Source: Sulfolobales archaeon (GTDB taxonomy: Archaea; Thermoproteota; Thermoprotei_A; Sulfolobales; NBVN01). Taken from it: a DNA stretch of 64,000 nucleotides. The translations under genes were made by a program, and so were the position numbers. The notes under the pieces were generated by a model, which saw only the letters and a list, made by a program, of their open reading frames with translations, did no database searches and was not told where the DNA came from. Position 1 is the stretch's first letter. Each line of letters opens with the position of its first letter. This document shows positions 61,443-64,000 of this stretch, piece by piece. The stretch spans positions 62,001-126,000 of the forward strand of contig JAOAKA010000002.1 in NCBI GenBank assembly GCA_026413885.1, given 5' to 3'.

Positions 61443-61715
61443 CTAGAGAACCACAGCAGACACATAGTTCGAAATCAGAACAATATCGAATTTCGAGACC
61501 GGTAGCAGGCAAATCTCAGTGGTTACAGCCTCACTGTAGTTGATACAGCTATGAAACCGCCACGTGGACTCAGGTGTTTTAGCTGTAGGTAAGTGAACTA
61601 CGACTTCAATACATCCTGGAGGAGTTGCTTCCCTGCTCCACTGGTGTCCGCAGTAGCTACTAGGTGATGTGAATCTCTCTACGGGGCCGTGCAGACTGTC
61701 TCTACCATATATCAC
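61443..61715 (-). CDS. Unknown protein (90 aa)
   Basis: Open frame of 90 codons from GTG 61715. A TATA-like CTATATGTATAG (minus, about 61738-61749) is spaced so that transcription would begin at the start codon, giving a leaderless mRNA. Codon use resembles genuine neighbours. The protein has four cysteines, several histidines and beta-like strands (CIEVVVHLP, DIVLISNYV). No family recognised; it might be chance. Confidence 0.35.
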   Translation of the reverse strand: MIYGRDSLHGPVERFTSPSSYCGHQWSREATPPGCIEVVVHLPTAKTPESTWRFHSCINYSEAVTTEICLLPVSKFDIVLISNYVSAVVL

Positions 61716-62020
61716 TACTATATGCTAGAGCAGTTTTCTATACATATAGCTCCTGCTCTGCTACTCTATGTGTTAGTATTGTGTTGAGAGCATGTAGAAC
61801 TACGTGGTTTCTATGAGTTTACTACGTTCTTTGAAGTTGGGTTAACTTTACCGGGGTGTAGTTAAGCGGAGGTTAACTACACCATTGGACACGTGGGGTA
61901 GTAGAAAGTCTGAAACCACTCACGGTGGGAATGATGTAGTCATCGCCTGATGTAGCTCTGCGAGTTCTATACCTAGCAGTTTTCTCAAGCTGTTGGTTTC
62001 CTATAGCTGTTTTACTTGCT
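61716..62020. other. Hairpin-rich gene-free stretch (305 bp)
   Basis: No open frame of note. It contains the promoter of the 61715 frame, a strong 11-bp hairpin (61855-61883), CCAC/GGTGG and GATG/CATC hairpins near 61916-61943. I could not match RNase P RNA, SRP RNA or a complete C/D sRNA. Confidence 0.5.
61855..61883. repeat. Strong hairpin, 11-bp stem
   Basis: GGTGTAGTTAA, loop GCGGAGG, TTAACTACACC: a perfect 11-bp stem and 7-nt loop in DNA without genes. A related TTAAC-containing pair lies just upstream. Could be a structured RNA or a protein-binding site. Confidence 0.6.
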
Positions 62021-62545
62021 TCACATACTCACTCTCGTAGCTGCTTCCCCGGGATAGACCACCGGACCGAAGCATAGAGTACTACCGAAAACTTCGAGAG
62101 ATAGAGTGCCGGAGCACTCTCTCGATACACATCCGGAGAGTCCGGCTCTAACACCACTGATAAACTCTCGACCTAGAGAGCCGGTTCTAGGGGTTCTGAT
62201 CTTGTTGAAGCACCTATCTCGGCAGGCGAGATCGATTATGTAGCTAACTACCTCACTGAGTTCGACACTGTAGCAGCTAATACATGAGACTACGTATGTA
62301 ACGTACTCAACAGCTGATAGACTGTACTCTGAGAGTAGCTTAGCGAGAGAATCTGAGGGGAGAGATGTCTCGAGAACTAAGACACCTCCGATATCCGGAA
62401 TAAATACTTCAACAGAACTATCGTGTAGATACACAGTATCGCCTAACTCTAGAGAGGCTCTCACTTCTTTAGAGTAGCGAGTAGTTGCGATATATGTATG
62501 TCGAACCGGTAATTGAGGAAAACCTGCTGTAAGCAGTGAAGCCAA
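62021..62545 (-). CDS. Unknown cysteine-paired protein (174 aa)
   Basis: 174 residues from TTG 62545, two bases after the preceding stop. Eight cysteines, six of them in three close pairs (CISC, CRDRC, CVSREC). The segment IRTPRTGSLGREFISGVRAGL followed by SLEVFG weakly recalls a THUMP RNA-binding domain, so a tRNA-modification accessory role is possible. Otherwise unrecognised. Probably co-transcribed with the 62793 gene. Confidence 0.6.
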   Translation of the reverse strand: MASLLTAGFPQLPVRHTYIATTRYSKEVRASLELGDTVYLHDSSVEVFIPDIGGVLVLETSLPSDSLAKLLSEYSLSAVEYVTYVVSCISCYSVELSEVVSYIIDLACRDRCFNKIRTPRTGSLGREFISGVRAGLSGCVSRECSGTLSLEVFGSTLCFGPVVYPGEAATRVSM

Positions 62546-62547
62546 CT

Positions 62548-62793
62548 TCAGCTACTAGAACAAAGTTTCTTAAGAACTACTCTCTCGTAGTATGTCGGCT
62601 GAATCCACATAATCCACGCCGGTACCTTCTTAATGAACTCGTAGGCTTCACTCCAGTCTTCAACACCTAGATCAGCAGCTAGCTTCTCAAGACTATACTC
62701 CGAGTGTACGTATCTATTCAGTAGAGCTACTACTTCCTTAGTTAGAGTTATCTCCCTACCACTACCGAGTCTGACTACCGGGACACAGTCCAC
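62548..62793 (-). CDS. Small unknown protein (81 aa), crenarchaeal type
   Basis: 81 residues, GTG start about 10 nt after GGAGGAG. Acidic helical segment YSLEKLAADLGVEDWSEAYEF then VPAWIMWIQPTYYE. The helix-turn-helix-like spacing around LAADLGVEDWSEA may mean nucleic-acid binding, but no family is recognised with certainty. First gene of a two-gene unit. Confidence 0.65.
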   Translation of the reverse strand: MDCVPVVRLGSGREITLTKEVVALLNRYVHSEYSLEKLAADLGVEDWSEAYEFIKKVPAWIMWIQPTYYERVVLKKLCSSS

Positions 62794-62890
62794 TGTAGAG
62801 TCTCCTCCGAATTGAAGTAAGAAAATACTTAAATACTTTTTACCTTCAGTAGGAGCTGCGAGTTGGAGACCTCGTAAAACAGCACATTGA

Positions 62891-62898
62891 GATTTATA
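62891..62898 (+). promoter_or_regulatory. TATA box of the glyoxylate reductase gene
   Basis: ATTTATAA centred about 38 bp before ATG 62933; predicted start near 62920 leaves a short leader with GTGGAG. Confidence 0.5.
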
Positions 62899-62932
62899 AC
62901 ATCTAGAGAGACAGTAGTATTGAGTGGAGATT

Positions 62933-63946
62933 ATGAAGCCGAAACTCTACATAACGAGAGAACTCTTCGACGATATAGTTGCTAAACTATCGGAGTACTA
63001 CGAAGTCGAAGTATGGGATAAATACCATCACCCCCCACACGACGTACTCTTAAGTAAAGCTAGAGAGGCAGATGCCTTGGTTACACTACTAACTGATAGA
63101 GTTGACTGCAATCTACTTCAAAACTCACCTAAGCTGAGAATAGTAGCGCAATACGCAGTTGGTTTCGATAACGTCGACATAGAGTGTGCTACAAGACTCG
63201 GGATATATGTTACAAATACTCCAGATGTCATCAGTGATACTGTCGCAGAGCTGACTTGGGCTCTAATACTGGCGGTAACTAAGAGAATACTGGAGTCCGA
63301 CGCATTCGTTAGGCGGGGAGAGTGGCGTGGGACGGGAACCCCCTGGCACCCAAAGATGATGCTGGGCGCGGAGCTGAAGGGAAAGGTGCTCGGAATAATT
63401 GGTCTCGGGAGAATAGGTACAAGAGTAGCTAAAATAGGTGTACTAGGCTTCGGCATGAAGGTAGTGTACTACGACATAGTTAGATACAAAGAGAAAGAGG
63501 GAATTCTAGGAGTAGAATACAGAAGTAGCTTAGAAGACCTACTCAGAGAAGCAGATATTGTGAGTCTACACGTACCTCTAACTCCTCAGACTAAACACAT
63601 GATCAACGAGAACACTCTGAGGTTGATGAAGAAGACGGCTATTTTAGTGAATACTGCTAGAGGTGCTGTAGTAGATACAAACGCACTAGTGAAAGCCCTC
63701 AGAGAGGGCTGGATAGCTGGAGCAGGAATAGACGTATTCGAAGGAGAACCTATACCGGCAGACCACCCGCTGACACAATTCAAAAACGTAGTACTTGCAC
63801 CACATGTGGGAAGTGCCACATTCGAGGGGAGATATAGAATGGCTCAAGTAGTTCTCGAAAATCTAGTGGCGTTCTATGAGGGAAGGAGACCGCCAACACT
63901 AGTTAATGAAGACGTATTAAAAGTGCGTCCACCAGGATTCAAGTGA
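62933..63946 (+). CDS. gyaR: Glyoxylate/hydroxypyruvate reductase (D-2-hydroxyacid dehydrogenase)
   Basis: 337 residues from ATG 62933; GTG 62924 is part of the ribosome binding site GTGGAG. NAD(P)-binding GLGRIG (GxGxxG), substrate-binding QYAVGFDNVD, catalytic Arg in NTARGAVVD, Glu in GIDVFEGEP and His in APHVGS are all visible. The family reduces glyoxylate and hydroxypyruvate. Length is normal. A T-run after the gene likely ends the transcript. Confidence 0.95.
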   Translation: MKPKLYITRELFDDIVAKLSEYYEVEVWDKYHHPPHDVLLSKAREADALVTLLTDRVDCNLLQNSPKLRIVAQYAVGFDNVDIECATRLGIYVTNTPDVISDTVAELTWALILAVTKRILESDAFVRRGEWRGTGTPWHPKMMLGAELKGKVLGIIGLGRIGTRVAKIGVLGFGMKVVYYDIVRYKEKEGILGVEYRSSLEDLLREADIVSLHVPLTPQTKHMINENTLRLMKKTAILVNTARGAVVDTNALVKALREGWIAGAGIDVFEGEPIPADHPLTQFKNVVLAPHVGSATFEGRYRMAQVVLENLVAFYEGRRPPTLVNEDVLKVRPPGFK

Positions 63947-63972
63947 TTCCGAGAGCTCCGGTACAGTAAGTC

Positions 63973-63979
63973 TTTTTTT
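63973..63979 (+). terminator. T-run terminator
   Basis: Seven consecutive T about 27 bp after the gyaR stop. Confidence 0.5.
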
Positions 63980-64000
63980 ATATAGAGAAACTATTTTAGA

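Noticed and set aside
61930-61960. Box C-like AATGATG followed by CTGA
   Set aside because: Box C is imperfect, the guide would be only about 9 nt, and C'/D are missing.
1-64000. CRISPR array, transposon or integrated virus
   Set aside because: No regularly spaced repeats, transposase, integrase or viral genes were seen; gene content is chromosomal throughout.

Overview
The window is a stretch of chromosome from a hyperthermophilic crenarchaeon (Thermoproteota, most likely a Desulfurococcales-type lineage; I cannot fix the genus). The evidence is an archaeal A/V-type ATP synthase operon, RfcS/RfcL clamp-loader genes beside Orc1/Cdc6, archaeal fructose-1,6-bisphosphate aldolase/phosphatase, NOG1, Pcc1, an RNase P Rpp21 subunit, TATA-box promoters about 26 bp ahead of inferred transcription starts, several apparently leaderless genes, frequent GTG/TTG starts, and at least three C/D-box sRNA genes. 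Genes are packed tightly, with many 1-20 bp overlaps. I see no CRISPR array, insertion sequence or prophage.

Layout. 1-3806: end of the RNase P Rpp21 gene, two small unknown genes, an AMMECR1 protein, tRNA-Glu(UUC), moeA and a UPF0216 protein. 3942-12421: a complete nine-gene ATP synthase operon in the order H-I-K-E-C-F-A-B-D. Its proteolipid carries a Na+-type ligand set and is preceded by its own TATA box. 12393-14297 (minus): a gluconeogenic pair, triosephosphate isomerase and FBP aldolase/phosphatase. 14414-14470: a C/D sRNA. 14560-22082: a very large surface protein divergent from a type IV pilus-like secretion module (ATPase, two-domain GspF-like membrane protein, pilin-like protein). 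22287-26249: RfcS, RfcL, a winged-helix regulator and Orc1/Cdc6. 27073-28851: three membrane proteins resembling the Ced DNA-import system, the last only 51 residues. 28822-36427: NOG1, UPF0248, a small membrane protein, an S9 peptidase, a biotin carrier, a radical SAM protein, a C/D sRNA and a nucleotidyltransferase. 36548-41775: a CstA transporter, a Get3/ArsA ATPase operon and two unknown genes. 42089-46269: a C/D sRNA with its own promoter, ThrRS, an ABC-2 exporter and Pcc1.

46629-52716 is a molybdenum hydroxylase region: a three-subunit xanthine-dehydrogenase-type enzyme divergent from a cyclic amidohydrolase and XdhC. It fits with the moeA gene elsewhere in the window and suggests purine or heterocycle oxidation rather than CO oxidation. 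52781-54325 encodes two membrane proteins of unknown role. 54507-60068 is the most unusual locus. It is a five-gene NAD(P)-linked hydrogenase operon (NuoE-, NuoF- and NuoG/HoxU-like, NiFe large subunit, NiFe small subunit). The small subunit is fused to a ferredoxin domain and a degenerate [FeFe]-hydrogenase-like H-domain, and the large-subunit gene seems to lack a canonical start codon. 60135-64000 holds an AbrB-PhoU regulator, about 1 kb of almost gene-free DNA with strong hairpins, two unknown small genes and a glyoxylate/hydroxypyruvate reductase.

Together the genes describe an organism that handles H2 through a soluble NAD(P)-coupled hydrogenase, makes ATP with an A-type synthase that may be Na+-coupled, runs archaeal gluconeogenesis, and has type IV pilus-like and Ced-like surface machines.
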